Shown here: piece by piece, positions 46,051 through 57,079 of the stretch | Layout: every line of letters begins with the position of its first letter | How positions within the stretch are numbered: the stretch's first letter is position 1 | NCBI RefSeq assembly: GCF_030758315.1 | Contig: NZ_CP132336.1 | Location: forward strand, 558,001 to 622,000 | Length of the DNA stretch: 64,000 nt | Origin: Pararhizobium sp. IMCC3301 | GTDB lineage: Bacteria > Pseudomonadota > Alphaproteobacteria > Rhizobiales > GCA-2746425 | Reading direction: 5' to 3' | Made by a program: the position numbers and the translations under genes | The notes under the pieces: model-generated | The model's input: only the letters and a program-made list of their open reading frames with translations | Databases searched by the model: none | Told to the model about the DNA's origin: nothing

Positions 46051-48111
46051 ATGCTTGCTGGATCTGATTTCATGGTGCGTTTGAAATTTCTCATGATTGT
46101 TTGTGCAACCGTTCTGGCGGCAAGCCCGGGACCACTGCGCGCGCAATCGCTTGATGATCTCCTGTCGCAATCGCTCGGCGGTATTTTCTCGCGCACTATC
46201 GACAATTCGCTGAGGCAGTGGCTCGAGCAGACCACCGGGCTCGGTGCCGCATCCGGTCGCATCGGCGACGTCACGACGCGCCCCTCAGACAGCGCTTTGC
46301 TGATAAACGGCATCTCGCTGAGCGCGCCAGGCCTGGAACTGACGGTGGACATCAAAACCGCAGTTCTTGAACGGCCACGGCGGCGCGATGGCGGCTATGT
46401 CGTCGAAGCCGACAATATCACGCTTGACGATGTCACGATCAGACAGGGCCGAACCGAATTCGCCATAGACAGGATGGTTTTGCAGAAGGCGGCACTGCCG
46501 CGCCTCAGCATCACTCGGCTCAGCTCGAATATCGATCAACTGGATAAGTTTGAGCGCCAACGCCGCTTCCTCGCGGAGCTTTTCGGTTTGCAGGCCGAGC
46601 AGATATCGATTCCCACACTTTCCGTGCGCACTTACTCATCCAGAAAAGAAATGGAACTGATATCGGAAAGTATTTACCGAGACAACACGATTGAGGGGCT
46701 GAAGAACCGGACAATTGCGCAGTGGCGTTTTGCCAGCAACAGATCTCTCAGCCCTCCTGTGGAGCCACTCATAAGCGAGAGCTTCCAAGGCGCAAAAATT
46801 GACAATCTAAGTATTGACGCGGTTCTGACTTTACTCGACCCTCAAACCGGTTTTGAGACAGCGCGCACCCTGATCGGCCAATTCAGTGCACGCAATTATG
46901 CGGTCTCACTTGCCGGACTGACAGTGAGTATTGATGCCATCCGGCTTGCTGATTTCGCTATGGACCCGCTGGACGCGGCCGTGAAAGAAACCCTGATCAA
47001 GGTTGTTGGCAATCCGAATGGAATAGATGGCATTCCGAGTTCTGGAGTGCCACCATTTCTGCTCAACATGGCGGCGGCGTTCAGCCTAGGCAATTTGGAA
47101 CTGCAGGGCTTCCGGGTAGAGGCGCTTGGCATCGATGACTTCGCCTGGGATTCCATGAAGCTGTCGGCAGCATCTCTCAAAGGGTTTGACGATTTTGAGC
47201 TGCAAGGGTTTCGCTCCGGTTTGACCGATGTCGGCCGTGTGGATTTCACAGTGGCTTCAGTTAAAGATGTCGTGTTTCCGGACAAGCAGGTGCTGCTCGC
47301 CAAACTGGCCGGCGACCCGGTTCCGCTGGCAGCTCTGGTGCCGAAGCTCGCTGCGGCCAGCCTCAGCGGTTTTGCTGCCAATGTTCCCGAGATGTCGCTC
47401 GAAGGTGGCATTGAATCACTGGATCTGAAAATGCAGACCGACACATCCGGTGTTCCCGCGGGCGTGGTCCTGTCACTGCAGAAACTCCGGGTTCCCACGT
47501 CGCTCATCCCGGAAGGAAACGCACTGCTGGCGCGCCTGACGGGTACATTGAATGCCATGAACATCGGGATTGTCGAGCTCAACCAGTCGCTGACACTGAG
47601 CTATGATGCGGCATCGCAAGCTCTGGAACTGCAGGATCTGGATATTGATATTCGCGATCTGGGACGGTTCCAGGCCAGTGCCCGGATTGCGGATGTGGCC
47701 ACCTCGCCCTTTGCAGATCCGGCACAGGCCGGGTCATCTATCCGTCAGGGCAAGCTTGTGAACTCACAGTTGAGCTTTGAAAATTACGGTGTCGTGGAAG
47801 CTGGTTTTGATGCTCAGGCCAAAAAACTCAATACCAAGGGCGATGTTCTGAGAAATCAGGTCGGCGCCACCTTGCCGTTTCTGGTCGCAGTGCTGCAGAA
47901 TCCAAGGTTTCAGAAGGAACTTGTTGACGCCCTGCAGGCCTTTTTGCCAGACCCTCAGGGACTGGTGGTCACACTTGCCCCTGAGGCTGGTGTTGCCATC
48001 TCCGAAATTGAACGTCAACTGCGCAGTGACCCGCGAAAATTGCTGGCGCTGCTGGGCGTAAGTATCCAGAACAAGGCATCTATCCGCGCAGAAGAGCCGC
48101 TACGCAATTAG
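46051..48111 (+). CDS. Large secreted protein of the same family, tandem copy 3
   Basis: A 686-residue secreted protein (signal cleavage likely near LRAQ, residue 32) whose C-terminal 200 residues align with copies 1 and 2, ending LPFLVAVLQNPRFQKELVDA and LLALLGVSIQ. The N-terminal 450 residues are an extra beta-rich region with several repeating ISL/LSV strands (SALLINGISLSAPGLEL, FEGAKIDNLSIDAVL-like, SLAGLTVSIDAI), which suggests internal repetition of the same unit. The ATG at 46051 has AGGA six nt upstream; an ATG at 46072 is the alternative. It is co-transcribed with copy 2 and converges on aspS. Confidence 0.78.
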   Translation: MLAGSDFMVRLKFLMIVCATVLAASPGPLRAQSLDDLLSQSLGGIFSRTIDNSLRQWLEQTTGLGAASGRIGDVTTRPSDSALLINGISLSAPGLELTVDIKTAVLERPRRRDGGYVVEADNITLDDVTIRQGRTEFAIDRMVLQKAALPRLSITRLSSNIDQLDKFERQRRFLAELFGLQAEQISIPTLSVRTYSSRKEMELISESIYRDNTIEGLKNRTIAQWRFASNRSLSPPVEPLISESFQGAKIDNLSIDAVLTLLDPQTGFETARTLIGQFSARNYAVSLAGLTVSIDAIRLADFAMDPLDAAVKETLIKVVGNPNGIDGIPSSGVPPFLLNMAAAFSLGNLELQGFRVEALGIDDFAWDSMKLSAASLKGFDDFELQGFRSGLTDVGRVDFTVASVKDVVFPDKQVLLAKLAGDPVPLAALVPKLAAASLSGFAANVPEMSLEGGIESLDLKMQTDTSGVPAGVVLSLQKLRVPTSLIPEGNALLARLTGTLNAMNIGIVELNQSLTLSYDAASQALELQDLDIDIRDLGRFQASARIADVATSPFADPAQAGSSIRQGKLVNSQLSFENYGVVEAGFDAQAKKLNTKGDVLRNQVGATLPFLVAVLQNPRFQKELVDALQAFLPDPQGLVVTLAPEAGVAISEIERQLRSDPRKLLALLGVSIQNKASIRAEEPLRN

Positions 48112-48131
48112 ACCGTTTCATGGTCTGCCAA

Positions 48132-49919
48132 TCAGGTTTTTGCTGACGGAATGACACGCAGATGCAGTTCCTGGAGCTGCGTCGCAGTCGCCGGAGCCGG
48201 TGCGCCCATCAGCAGATCCTGGGCCTGCTGATTCATCGGGAACAGTGTCACCTCCCGCAAATTCTTGGCGCCGACAATCAGCATCACGATACGGTCAACG
48301 CCTGCTGCCATGCCTCCGTGAGGCGGCGCGCCGTATTTGAAGGCCCGGTAGAGCCCGCCGAACTGCTCTTCCAGCACCGCTTCATCATAGCCTGCAATAG
48401 AAAAGGCCTTTTTCATCACATCAACATCATGGTTGCGAATTGCACCAGAAGCGATTTCAAATCCGTTGCAGACCATGTCGTATTGATAGGCGTTGATGGT
48501 CAGCGGGTCCTGTTGCTCCAGAGCTTCCAGACCACCCATCGGCATCGAAAACGGGTTGTGGGAAAACTCGACCTTCTTGTTGTCTTCATCCCATTCATAC
48601 ATCGGGAAATCGACAATCCAGCACAGTGCAAAGCGCTCTTCATCGACAAGACCAAGCTCACTGCCGATGCGGTTGCGCGCAGCCCCGGCAAAAGCGGCAA
48701 ATTTCGATGGTACACCAGCGACGAAGAAAACCGAATCGCCGTCTTCCAGACCAAGCTGGCTGCGCAGCGCAGTCGTGCGTTCCGGTCCGATATTCTTCGC
48801 CAGCGGGCCCGCGCCGACCACTTCGCCTTCTTCCTTGCGGAAGAAAATATAGCCAAGCCCCGGCTGGCCCTCGCCCTGGGCCCAGCTGTTCATGCGGTCG
48901 CAGAACGCACGGCTGCCGCCGGTTTTGGCCGGGATTGCCCAGACCTCAACCTTTGGATCGCGCTCGATCATTCCGGCAAATATCTTGAATCCGGACCCGG
49001 CGAAATGTTCGGTGACCGCTTGCATTTCAATCGGATTGCGCAAATCCGGTTTGTCGCTGCCATATTTGCGCAGGGATTCCGCATAGGGAATGCGCGGAAA
49101 CTCCTGGGTCACAGGCTTTCCCTCGGCAAATGTCTCGAACACGCCGCGAATGACCGGCTCCATTGTGCTCAAGACGTCTTCCTGGGTAACGAAACTCATC
49201 TCCAGGTCAAGCTGGTAGAATTCACCCGGCAGACGGTCGGCGCGGGGATCTTCATCGCGGAAACATGGTGCGATCTGGAAATAGCGGTCGAAGCCGGAGA
49301 TCATCAGCAATTGTTTGAATTGCTGCGGTGCCTGCGGCAACGCGTAAAATGTGCCATCGTGAATGCGTGAAGGCACCAGAAAATCCCGAGCGCCTTCCGG
49401 CGAAGATGCGGTCAGAATCGGCGTCTGGAATTCGTTGAAGCCTTCCGCAGCCATCCGCGCCCGCATATCGGAAATTACCCGGGTCCGTGTCATGATATTC
49501 TTGTGCAGGGTTTCGCGGCGCAAATCCAGGAACCGATTACGCAACCGCGTGTCTTCGGGGTAGTCGAGTTCGCCAAACACCGGAACCGGCAGATCATCTG
49601 CCGCGCCAAGGATTTCCATGTCCGAGCAGAACACTTCGATCTCGCCGGTTTCAAGATTCGCGTTGACCGTATCGCTGTCGCGCGCCTTCACCACACCATC
49701 AATGCGGATACAATATTCCGAACGCAGGCTCTCCGCCATCTTGAAGGCCGGAGAATCCGGGTCGGCCACAACCTGGGTCAATCCGTAGTGATCGCGCAGA
49801 TCAATAAACAGCAGACCGCCATGGTCGCGCACGCGGTGAACCCATCCCGACAGACGTACGGTCTCATCAGCGTCAGACAAACGAAGAGCGCCACATGTGT
49901 GGGTGCGATAACGGTGCAT
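48132..49919 (-). CDS. aspS: Aspartyl-tRNA synthetase
   Basis: Class II synthetase charging tRNA-Asp. The 595-residue bacterial-type protein has the N-terminal OB anticodon-binding domain ([21 protein letters not shown]), class II motif 1 and motif 2 ([19 protein letters not shown]), the GAD insertion and motif 3 ([13 protein letters not shown]). In alphaproteobacteria this enzyme is often non-discriminating and also makes Asp-tRNA-Asn; that cannot be decided here. It converges on the secreted-protein gene with only 20 nt between stops. Confidence 0.97.
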   Translation of the reverse strand: MHRYRTHTCGALRLSDADETVRLSGWVHRVRDHGGLLFIDLRDHYGLTQVVADPDSPAFKMAESLRSEYCIRIDGVVKARDSDTVNANLETGEIEVFCSDMEILGAADDLPVPVFGELDYPEDTRLRNRFLDLRRETLHKNIMTRTRVISDMRARMAAEGFNEFQTPILTASSPEGARDFLVPSRIHDGTFYALPQAPQQFKQLLMISGFDRYFQIAPCFRDEDPRADRLPGEFYQLDLEMSFVTQEDVLSTMEPVIRGVFETFAEGKPVTQEFPRIPYAESLRKYGSDKPDLRNPIEMQAVTEHFAGSGFKIFAGMIERDPKVEVWAIPAKTGGSRAFCDRMNSWAQGEGQPGLGYIFFRKEEGEVVGAGPLAKNIGPERTTALRSQLGLEDGDSVFFVAGVPSKFAAFAGAARNRIGSELGLVDEERFALCWIVDFPMYEWDEDNKKVEFSHNPFSMPMGGLEALEQQDPLTINAYQYDMVCNGFEIASGAIRNHDVDVMKKAFSIAGYDEAVLEEQFGGLYRAFKYGAPPHGGMAAGVDRIVMLIVGAKNLREVTLFPMNQQAQDLLMGAPAPATATQLQELHLRVIPSAKT

Positions 49920-50105
49920 TTTATGTCCTGAAATTCTGTTGGGCCAAAGGGCCGGTGTTCACGAGGTTGTTGCGCGGAAAAACACATGACAGACGGCGAA
50001 AGTCAAGTATTTGTCTGGCTTTGGGCAGAGAAGTTTTCGCGCCAATCGGTTACGTAGACACGATCCCTCTTCGGGACGCAAATTGTGTCAATCGCCGCCA
50101 GGGTG

Positions 50106-51161
50106 TCAGGGGAACAGCGCAACCTGCTCTAATCCGACTGTCTCCGGCAGGCCGAACATCAAATTGAAATTCTGCAGCGCCTGACCGGCTGACCCTTTAA
50201 CCAGATTATCAAGCGCCGAGATGACAATCGCGCGTCCCGGAATCCGGTCGGCAAACACCGCGATCAGGACGTTGTTGGAGCCGCGCACATGCTGGGTTGC
50301 CGGCATTTCGCCTGCCTTCAGAACATGAACGAAGCTCTGGCTGGCATAAAAGGCCGCAAGTGCTGCGCGCAGATCATCCGGCGTCGTGCCATCGGCACAG
50401 CGCACATAATGCGTGCACAATTCACCGCGCGACATGGGAACCAGATGCGGCGTGAAATTGACGATCACTTTGCTACCAAAGGCGCGGCCGACTTCCTGTT
50501 CGATTTCCGGCGCATGACGGTGCGTTCCGACCGCATAAGGTGACATGCCCTCACCGGCTTCGCAGAACAGCGTGTTCTGTTTCAGGCCGCGCCCCGCGCC
50601 GGAAACACCAGATTTTGCATCAATGATAATTTGCGACGGGTCAATCAGAGCCAGTTTTGCCAGCGGCAGCATGGCGGACAACACCGCGGTCGGATAACAT
50701 CCCGGACATGCCACCAGCCGCGCTTTTGCGATGTCCTGACGGTAATGTTCAGTCAGTCCGTAAACCGCCTCGCTCTGCAATTCGGGCGCCTGGTGCCTCA
50801 CGCCATACCAGCGCCGATAGGTGTCAGCGTCGCGCAACCGGAAATCCGCCGACATATCGATGAATTTGACCTTCGGATGGCTCTTGAGCACACTCGCCGT
50901 AATCTGCTGTGTTGTGCCGTGCGGCAATCCGCAGAACACAGCATCCACATTTGACCAATTGGCTTCTTCCACGGTCACAAGTGGCGGCAATCCCAACCCG
51001 CGCAGATGCGGAAATACGTCCTCAATCGGCTTTCCTGCATGGGAATTTGCCGTCAATACAGTGGTGTCGATATTGGGATGACGAACCGCCAGACGCAGCA
51101 AATCCGCGCCGGTATAACCGGAGGCACCCAACACACCCACTCTGATTTTCTTGTCCGCCAT
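50106..51161 (-). CDS. argC: N-acetyl-gamma-glutamyl-phosphate reductase
   Basis: Catalyses the NADPH-dependent reduction in arginine biosynthesis. The 351-residue product has the Rossmann start GVLGASGYTGADLLRLA, the FCGLPHGTTQQ segment and the catalytic cysteine in LVACPGCYPTA, with a conserved histidine in GTHRHAPEIEQE. This is the long (type 1) ArgC. It is upstream of aspS on the same strand, with a 186-nt gap. Confidence 0.96.
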   Translation of the reverse strand: MADKKIRVGVLGASGYTGADLLRLAVRHPNIDTTVLTANSHAGKPIEDVFPHLRGLGLPPLVTVEEANWSNVDAVFCGLPHGTTQQITASVLKSHPKVKFIDMSADFRLRDADTYRRWYGVRHQAPELQSEAVYGLTEHYRQDIAKARLVACPGCYPTAVLSAMLPLAKLALIDPSQIIIDAKSGVSGAGRGLKQNTLFCEAGEGMSPYAVGTHRHAPEIEQEVGRAFGSKVIVNFTPHLVPMSRGELCTHYVRCADGTTPDDLRAALAAFYASQSFVHVLKAGEMPATQHVRGSNNVLIAVFADRIPGRAIVISALDNLVKGSAGQALQNFNLMFGLPETVGLEQVALFP

Positions 51162-51423
51162 GCTCTGAATCCAGTCTTCTGAAATAGACTTTTGCTGCAG
51201 ATACGCCCTATGGCGGCAAAACGCAATGACGGTCGAAGCCGCTATCGCTTCCGCACTGGCATCCTGTTTTTACAGATGGTTTCATCTTCTCGATGACTGT
51301 CGGACGCAGCGTGTCGGAGAGATTGTTCACTTTTTGAAGACAGTGTTACAACATTGATAACGGTTTATTTGTTCCGTTTTAGTCCCAGATATATCTCATG
51401 TTACATTCAACAGGAGCATGATT

Positions 51424-52155
51424 ATGTCCGCAACCACACTGACTTCCAATCCCATCATCATTCGCCGCGCCGCTGATCGGGGCAGCGCAGATCATGGCTG
51501 GCTTAAAAGCGCGCACAGTTTCTCGTTTGCCGGTTACAGCGACCCGGAGCATGTGCATTACGCATCGCTGAGGGTCATCAATGATGACACAGTTGCACCG
51601 GGTGGCGGGTTTCCGACCCACCCGCATAAGAATTTCGAGATATTTTCCTACGTTCTGGAAGGGTCCCTTGAACACAAGGACACACTGGGAAATGGCTCGG
51701 TGGTGACCGCCGGTGGCGTGCAGTTCATGAGCACTGGAAGCGGCGTTTCCCACAGCGAATTCAATCCCTCTGCAGAAGATGCAGTTCACTTTCTGCAAAT
51801 CTGGCTGATCCCGGATCAGAACAATGTGACCCCGCGCTATGAAACCCTGGCCGCCACTGATCTGGACAAGCGCGGAAAGCTGGCGCTGATTCTGTCACCG
51901 GACGGCGCGGAGGGCTCGATACGCGTCCAGCAGGATGCCCGCGTTTACGCCGCCAATCTGGATGGCGATGAGCAGATCGAATATCATGCCAAGCCGGACC
52001 GCAAACTCTGGCTGCAGGTAGCGTCTGGCTCAGTTTCTCTCAACGGCGAGCAGCTGAAACAGGGCGATGGTGCAGCTCTGGATAGCGGCCCCGTGCAATT
52101 GGACAACGGTCAGAACGCCGATCTGCTGCTGTTTGATCTGGCACCGATTGAGTAG
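51424..52155 (+). CDS. Pirin-family cupin protein (YhhW-like)
   Basis: A 243-residue bicupin of the pirin family. The N-terminal cupin has the metal motif FPTHPHKNFEI and the later HSEFN, giving the three-His/Glu set found in quercetinase-type pirins such as E. coli YhhW. The C-terminal cupin is degenerate. The ATG at 51424 is chosen because AGGAG lies 8 nt upstream; an ATG at 51418 is too close to that site. It converges on rpsI across a strong hairpin. Physiological role is unknown for most members. Confidence 0.88.
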   Translation: MSATTLTSNPIIIRRAADRGSADHGWLKSAHSFSFAGYSDPEHVHYASLRVINDDTVAPGGGFPTHPHKNFEIFSYVLEGSLEHKDTLGNGSVVTAGGVQFMSTGSGVSHSEFNPSAEDAVHFLQIWLIPDQNNVTPRYETLAATDLDKRGKLALILSPDGAEGSIRVQQDARVYAANLDGDEQIEYHAKPDRKLWLQVASGSVSLNGEQLKQGDGAALDSGPVQLDNGQNADLLLFDLAPIE

Positions 52156-52165
52156 TGGAATCAAA

Positions 52166-52189
52166 AAGGGCGGCCCATTGGCCGCCCTT
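52166..52189 (-). terminator. Terminator between pirin and rpsI
   Basis: A perfect 10-bp stem (AAGGGCGGCC and GGCCGCCCTT) with a 4-nt loop. On the minus strand it is followed by TTTTTGATTCC, so it should terminate rplM-rpsI transcription; it also lies 10 nt after the pirin stop and may work in both directions. Confidence 0.85.
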
Positions 52190-52208
52190 GCTGCAGATGA
52201 TCCAGACT

Positions 52209-52697
52209 TTAACGTTTGGAGAACTGGAAGGATTTACGGGCCTTGGCCTTACCGTATTTCTTACGTTCCACAACCCGGCTGTCACGGGTCAGGAAGCCAC
52301 CCTGTTTCAGATTGCCGCGCAGGGTCGGTTCAAAATAGGTCAGAGCCTTGGAGATACCGTGACGCACGGCACCAGCCTGACCGGACAGGCCCCCACCGGC
52401 CACAGTTGCATTGATGTCATACTGCGTATCGCGGTCTGCGGCGACAAGCGGCTGACGCACAACGAGTTGCAGCACGGCACGGGCAAAATAGACTTCAAAC
52501 GATTTGCCATTGACGGTAATCCGGCCCGAGCCTGGGCTCAGCCAGACCCGCGCGACGGCATCTTTACGTTTGCCTGTTGCATAGGCACGGCCATGTTTAT
52601 CCAGTTTTTGAACATACACGGGCGCAGCTTCAACAGTTTCGCTGCCTGCTTCCATGACGTTGCCGAGATCTTCCAGGGATTGCAATTCTTCAGCCAT
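52209..52697 (-). CDS. rpsI: 30S ribosomal protein S9
   Basis: A 162-residue S9 with the conserved core [31 protein letters not shown] and the basic C-terminal tail ending in SFQFSKR, which reaches the P-site tRNA. About 35 extra N-terminal residues are typical of Rhizobiales S9. It follows rplM by only 2 nt, the universal rplM-rpsI pair, and ends before a strong terminator. Confidence 0.98.
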   Translation of the reverse strand: MAEELQSLEDLGNVMEAGSETVEAAPVYVQKLDKHGRAYATGKRKDAVARVWLSPGSGRITVNGKSFEVYFARAVLQLVVRQPLVAADRDTQYDINATVAGGGLSGQAGAVRHGISKALTYFEPTLRGNLKQGGFLTRDSRVVERKKYGKAKARKSFQFSKR

Positions 52698-52699
52698 GA

Positions 52700-53164
52700 T
52701 CAGGAGGCCTTCTTGTTCTTGGGATTCAAAGCTGCGACATCCAGTGTCACCGGCTGCTGAGCGCTGTGGGGATGCTCGGACCCTCCATAGACTTTCAGAT
52801 TGCGCAATTGCTGGCGGCCCAGCGGGCCACGCGGCAACATGCGTTGCACGGCCTTCATCACGACGCGCTCGGGGAAACGGCCTTCGATCAGCTCGCGCGC
52901 GGTGCGCTGCTTGATGCCGCCGGGAAACCCGGTGTGCCAGTAATACACCTTGTCTTCGTATTTCTTGCCGGTCAGTGCGACCTTGGCGGCGTTCACCACG
53001 ATGACGTGGTCACCGCAATCCATATGTGGGGTGTAGGTAACTTTATGCTTGCCACGCAGGCGTGTTGCCACAATCGCGGCAAGACGGCCTACAACAAGAT
53101 CTTCAGCGTCGATCAGAATCCAGTTCTTTTCGATCTCGCTGGCTTTCGCAGAATATGTTTTCAT
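52700..53164 (-). CDS. rplM: 50S ribosomal protein L13
   Basis: A 154-residue L13, an early-assembly 23S rRNA-binding protein. Core motifs [34 protein letters not shown] and [20 protein letters not shown] are present. The ATG at 53164 starts the conserved MKTYSAK. It is first in the two-gene ribosomal operon. Confidence 0.98.
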   Translation of the reverse strand: MKTYSAKASEIEKNWILIDAEDLVVGRLAAIVATRLRGKHKVTYTPHMDCGDHVIVVNAAKVALTGKKYEDKVYYWHTGFPGGIKQRTARELIEGRFPERVVMKAVQRMLPRGPLGRQQLRNLKVYGGSEHPHSAQQPVTLDVAALNPKNKKAS

Positions 53165-53264
53165 GGGTTCAGCTCAAATCCGGTGGAGACGTGACCCGGC
53201 TGCAAGGCATCAGGCCACAAAATCAGAAAGCGGCCCAATTCCGGAGCCGCCATGCAATGGCCGC

Positions 53265-53293
53265 GATGTAGCCGAGGCCCCGGCCCCGGTCAA
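53265..53293 (-). promoter_or_regulatory. Possible rplM promoter
   Basis: On the minus strand TTGACC (53293-53288), a 17-nt spacer and TACATC (53270-53265) lie about 100 nt upstream of the rplM start. The -35 is good, the -10 only partial. Confidence 0.35.
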
Positions 53294-53368
53294 GACCAAT
53301 TGTTGGAAATTCGTTCAAAAAACCTGTTATTTTGCAGCTATTTGCTATACAGGTATTATTTTACCACA

Positions 53369-54787
53369 TCAACAGGCGACAAGATTGACAGCAAGGCCGC
53401 CTTTTGAGGTTTCCTTATATTCGTCCATCATGTCACGGCCTGTCTGGCGCATGGTTTCCACGCAGGTATCGAGCGGTACAAGATGATCGCCGCTGCCGCG
53501 CAGAGCCAGGCTTGCGGCGGTCACAGCTTTGACTGCGCCCAGGGCGTTTCGCTCGATGCACGGCACCTGCACAAGCCCTGCCACCGGATCGCAAGTCATG
53601 CCGAGATGATGTTCCAGGGCAATTTCCGCAGCATTTTCAATTTGCTTGTTGGTGCCGCCAAGAACGGCACACAATCCGGCAGCGGCCATGGCAGACGCAG
53701 AACCGACTTCGCCCTGGCAGCCAACCTCAGCGCCGGAAATGGAGGCATTATATTTGATGATGCCACCAATCGCTGCGGCCACCAGCAAGAACGTCTTGAC
53801 GCCTTCTTCCGTCGCACCGATGCAATGATCCAGATAATAGCGGATAACCGCCGGAATGACGCCCGCTGCGCCGTTTGTCGGGGCCGTAACCACCCGGCCG
53901 CCAGCTGCGTTCTCCTCATTGACCGCCATCGCATAGACGCCAAGCCAATCCATCACCTTATGGGGATGAAACGCATTGCTCCCGGTTTCGGCCACCAGTT
54001 GATCGTGGATTTCACGGGCTCTGCGCTTGACCTTCAGCCCGCCCGGCAGTTGTCCGCTGCCGCTCAATCCCCTGTCCATACAGTCCGACATCGCCGACCA
54101 GACCTCCATCAGACCGGTGTCGAGCACTTTTGAACTGGTATTCGCCACCTCATTTTCGCGCTTCATATCCGCGATACTCAGACCGCTTGCCACCCCCATC
54201 GACAGCATTTCAGCAGCTGACCTGAAGGGATAAGGCACCGCCTCAATGGTTTCGTCTGTGACGGCCTTGCTGTTCTGCTTTTCGCGGGCACTGGCTTCCA
54301 TCTCCGCTTCGGTCATGACGAAGCCGCCACCGACCGAAAAATACGACCGTTTCAGCAGCAACAGCCCTTTGCTGTCATAGCCACTGAAAATCATCCCGTT
54401 GGCGTGTTGTGGAAGGGCTGGCCCATAATCAAATTCCAGATCGGATTCAGGATCGAAGGAAAATGTCCCAAGCCCTTCTGGTGAAACAGTTTTTGCGGTC
54501 GAAATCTGTTCCAGAACAGCCGCCGCACTGTCCGGATTCAGCGACTTTGGTTCAAAGCCTGCCAACCCCAATATGATGGCGCGGTCGCTGGCATGGCCCT
54601 TTCCGGTAAAACTCAAGGACCCGTGCAGGCTGACTTTGATGTGCGCCACATTCGCACCGGCAGGTCGCGGCCAGTCTCCGTCGCGAATCTCGGTGAGAAA
54701 GCGGCGCGCCGCCACCATCGGACCCATCGTATGTGACGACGAGGGACCAATGCCAATCTTGAACAATTCAAAAACACTCAGAAACAT
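53369..54787 (-). CDS. sdaA: L-serine ammonia-lyase (Fe-S, single-chain)
   Basis: Converts serine to pyruvate and ammonia using a [4Fe-4S] cluster. The 472-residue protein joins the beta domain (start [24 protein letters not shown]) and the alpha domain ([43 protein letters not shown]), whose cysteines bind the cluster. The frame extends to 54907, but the ATG at 54787 starts the conserved [11 protein letters not shown] segment. Cluster dependence links it functionally to the suf operon at the other end of the window. It lies downstream of holC on the same strand. Confidence 0.95.
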   Translation of the reverse strand: MFLSVFELFKIGIGPSSSHTMGPMVAARRFLTEIRDGDWPRPAGANVAHIKVSLHGSLSFTGKGHASDRAIILGLAGFEPKSLNPDSAAAVLEQISTAKTVSPEGLGTFSFDPESDLEFDYGPALPQHANGMIFSGYDSKGLLLLKRSYFSVGGGFVMTEAEMEASAREKQNSKAVTDETIEAVPYPFRSAAEMLSMGVASGLSIADMKRENEVANTSSKVLDTGLMEVWSAMSDCMDRGLSGSGQLPGGLKVKRRAREIHDQLVAETGSNAFHPHKVMDWLGVYAMAVNEENAAGGRVVTAPTNGAAGVIPAVIRYYLDHCIGATEEGVKTFLLVAAAIGGIIKYNASISGAEVGCQGEVGSASAMAAAGLCAVLGGTNKQIENAAEIALEHHLGMTCDPVAGLVQVPCIERNALGAVKAVTAASLALRGSGDHLVPLDTCVETMRQTGRDMMDEYKETSKGGLAVNLVAC

Positions 54788-54934
54788 GACCCGAACCGCG
54801 ACCATACACCCGCACTTGCGGACGATAACACGACACATTGCAGGCGTCGCGTCAAATGCGACATCGAACGGATGCGATATGAATCGGACGCACTGACTGG
54901 ATTCCACTGCTGATGAATATGCCGCAGCAACCTC

Positions 54935-55384
54935 CTAGCCCTTTTTCTCCCAGCGCCCGGACTCGTTCTGCTGCCAGTAAGATAAGTCATGGTCGGTCTT
55001 TTTCAGGACTTTCCAGTGATCCCTGGCCTGTTGCACGGAAAATTCATCCTGACCGTCAAACAGCAGCACCAGCCGCTCGTAATTCAGATCGTCCGGAAGT
55101 CCAGCGTCATGGATCAGAAAGCGAATCTGTGCACCGATAGGATTGTCCTTGCCGCCAGTCAGAAGAATGGGCTGGTTCTCGGCAAAGGCTTCGCTGTCCA
55201 GTCCGTGCGGCAGAAAGCTGTCTTCCCGATAGGTCCACAGCAAGCTATCGATATCTTCCAGACGCTCCGGCAATCCGCTTTCGACGACAACCCGCCAGTT
55301 TCGCGCCAGCGAACGCTCCAGCAAACCGGGCAGAATTTCCTCAAGCGGTTGTGTCTGCAAATGATAAAACAGGATTTCCGTCAT
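54935..55384 (-). CDS. holC: DNA polymerase III chi subunit
   Basis: A 149-residue clamp-loader accessory protein that links the replisome to single-stranded DNA-binding protein. The typical opening FYHLQTQPLEEILPGLLERS, the core DSLLWTYREDSFLPHGL and the ending VLKKTDHDLSYWQQNESGRW are all present. It follows pepA by 6 nt, the usual alphaproteobacterial pepA-holC pair. Confidence 0.94.
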   Translation of the reverse strand: MTEILFYHLQTQPLEEILPGLLERSLARNWRVVVESGLPERLEDIDSLLWTYREDSFLPHGLDSEAFAENQPILLTGGKDNPIGAQIRFLIHDAGLPDDLNYERLVLLFDGQDEFSVQQARDHWKVLKKTDHDLSYWQQNESGRWEKKG

Positions 55385-55390
55385 GGCCGA

Positions 55391-56869
55391 TCAGCGTTCA
55401 TATCCGTCGCGAACCAGTTGATTGAGCAACCGCACGCCGAATCCGGAACCCCATGAGCGGCTGACTTCGGTGTCCGGGGAGCCCATCGCCGTACCGGCGA
55501 TATCCAGATGTGCCCAATCGACATTTCTGACAAAGCGCTGCAGGAACTGAGCCGCCGTGATCGACCCCGCCCAGCGTCCTCCGGTGTTTTTCATATCAGC
55601 GAATTTGCTGTCGATCAGCTTGTCATATGGCTTGCCCAGAGGCAGCCGCCACACCAACTCTTCCGTGGCGTTACCAGCTTTGTGAAGCGCAGCCGACAAG
55701 TCATCGGAATTGGAAAACAGGCCGGCATGATGGTTGCCGAGCGCAACGATAACCGCCCCGGTCAAAGTCGCAAGATTGATCATGAATTTCGGTTTGAACG
55801 TGTCCTCCACATACCACAGCAGATCCGCCAGAACGAGCCGGCCTTCCGCATCGGTATTGATGATTTCAATGGTTTGTCCGGACAGCGAAGTCACGATATC
55901 GCCCGGCCGCTGCGCCATCCCGTCCGGCATGTTTTCCACCAGCCCGACGACGCCGACCACATTCGCCCTGGCTTTCCGCCCGGCCAGCGCCTTCATCAGC
56001 CCGGATACTGCTGCCGCGCCGCCCATATCGCCTTTCATGTCCTCCATACCGCCAGCTGGTTTGATGGAAATACCACCGGTATCGAACACAACGCCCTTGC
56101 CGATAAATGCCAGTGGCTGATCCTTGTCTTTGCCACCATTCCAGCGCATCACCACAACTTTCGACGGCATGGCCGAACCCTGACCAACACCCAGCAACGC
56201 ACGCATGCCGATTTTTGCCAGTTCCTTTTCGTCAAGAACCTGAACTTCGACTCCAAGATCCTTCAACTCTTTGAGACGTTCGGCAAATTCGCTCGTTGTC
56301 AGGATGTTGGCCGGTTCATTGACCAGATCGCGGGCAAATACAGTGCCATCTGCCACGGCCTGGTCGCTCTGCCATAGTTTTTTGGCGTCCGCCGCTGCAT
56401 CTGCGACAAGTGTCAGCTTCTGTGCTTTTGACTTGGACTTTTCATCGTCCTTACGGGTCTTGTATTTGTCGAATTTGTAGCTGCGCAGATAGAGACCCTG
56501 AGCGCAGGATGAGATGTCTTCAGCACCAACATCATCCAGCACAATTGATGCGCTGTCTCCCGACAGCAGACCGGACATCTGTCCACCCAGATTGCGCCAG
56601 TTTGGCGCGGTTTCTTCCTTTTTGGGAGAAAGGCCTACAACGATCAGCCGGTCAAACGGCGTCCCGGCAGGCAAAACAAGATTAAGATTGCTGCCGGATT
56701 TGCCTTCAAAGCCTGCCGCCGCAGCAGCTTTCCTGAAAAACTCCTTCAATTCCGCGCTATACGCCACCAGTGTCGCCGGCAAGGTCAGACTGTCCGAACA
56801 AACCGTCACCACAATTTTGGGCGAACCGGTCATTTTCTTTTGAAAAGTGATGTCAGTCAGATGAGACAT
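55391..56869 (-). CDS. pepA: Leucyl aminopeptidase (M17)
   Basis: A 492-residue di-metal aminopeptidase that removes N-terminal leucine and other residues; in some bacteria it also binds DNA. The metal and catalytic motifs [15 protein letters not shown] and [16 protein letters not shown] are intact. It is divergent from lptF across a 269-nt region that holds the 23-bp tandem repeat. Confidence 0.96.
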   Translation of the reverse strand: MSHLTDITFQKKMTGSPKIVVTVCSDSLTLPATLVAYSAELKEFFRKAAAAAGFEGKSGSNLNLVLPAGTPFDRLIVVGLSPKKEETAPNWRNLGGQMSGLLSGDSASIVLDDVGAEDISSCAQGLYLRSYKFDKYKTRKDDEKSKSKAQKLTLVADAAADAKKLWQSDQAVADGTVFARDLVNEPANILTTSEFAERLKELKDLGVEVQVLDEKELAKIGMRALLGVGQGSAMPSKVVVMRWNGGKDKDQPLAFIGKGVVFDTGGISIKPAGGMEDMKGDMGGAAAVSGLMKALAGRKARANVVGVVGLVENMPDGMAQRPGDIVTSLSGQTIEIINTDAEGRLVLADLLWYVEDTFKPKFMINLATLTGAVIVALGNHHAGLFSNSDDLSAALHKAGNATEELVWRLPLGKPYDKLIDSKFADMKNTGGRWAGSITAAQFLQRFVRNVDWAHLDIAGTAMGSPDTEVSRSWGSGFGVRLLNQLVRDGYER

Positions 56870-57033
56870 GAATTTGGCTTCCTTGATGGGTTACTGGCAT
56901 GGAGAAGGGCCGGCGAGGCGACCGGAAAAGTAAATATCAGGCTGCTCGATGATATGGATCGGCAGTTTTGTTGGAAAGTGGTACAAATGAACGATTCCGA
57001 CAAGCCCCCGGCATGATCTTTCCGAATATCCGG

Positions 57034-57079
57034 CCGGTGTTGTTCGCTTGACCGATCCGGTGTTGTTCGCTTGACCGAT
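57034..57079. repeat. Perfect 23-bp tandem repeat in the pepA/lptF divergent region
   Basis: Two exact, adjacent copies of a 23-nt unit beginning CCGGTGTTG and ending TTGACCGAT, at 57034-57056 and 57057-57079; a partial third copy (CCGGTGT) follows at 57086. Each unit includes a TTGACC -35-like hexamer, and GATAAT spans the end of the second copy. It lies 60-105 nt upstream of lptF and 165-210 nt upstream of pepA. It could be a duplicated regulator site or a recent slippage product. Confidence 0.85.

Noticed and set aside
48162-49370. 402-codon plus-strand open frame inside aspS
   Set aside because: It is antisense to the conserved synthetase core, a common effect of high-GC codon usage.
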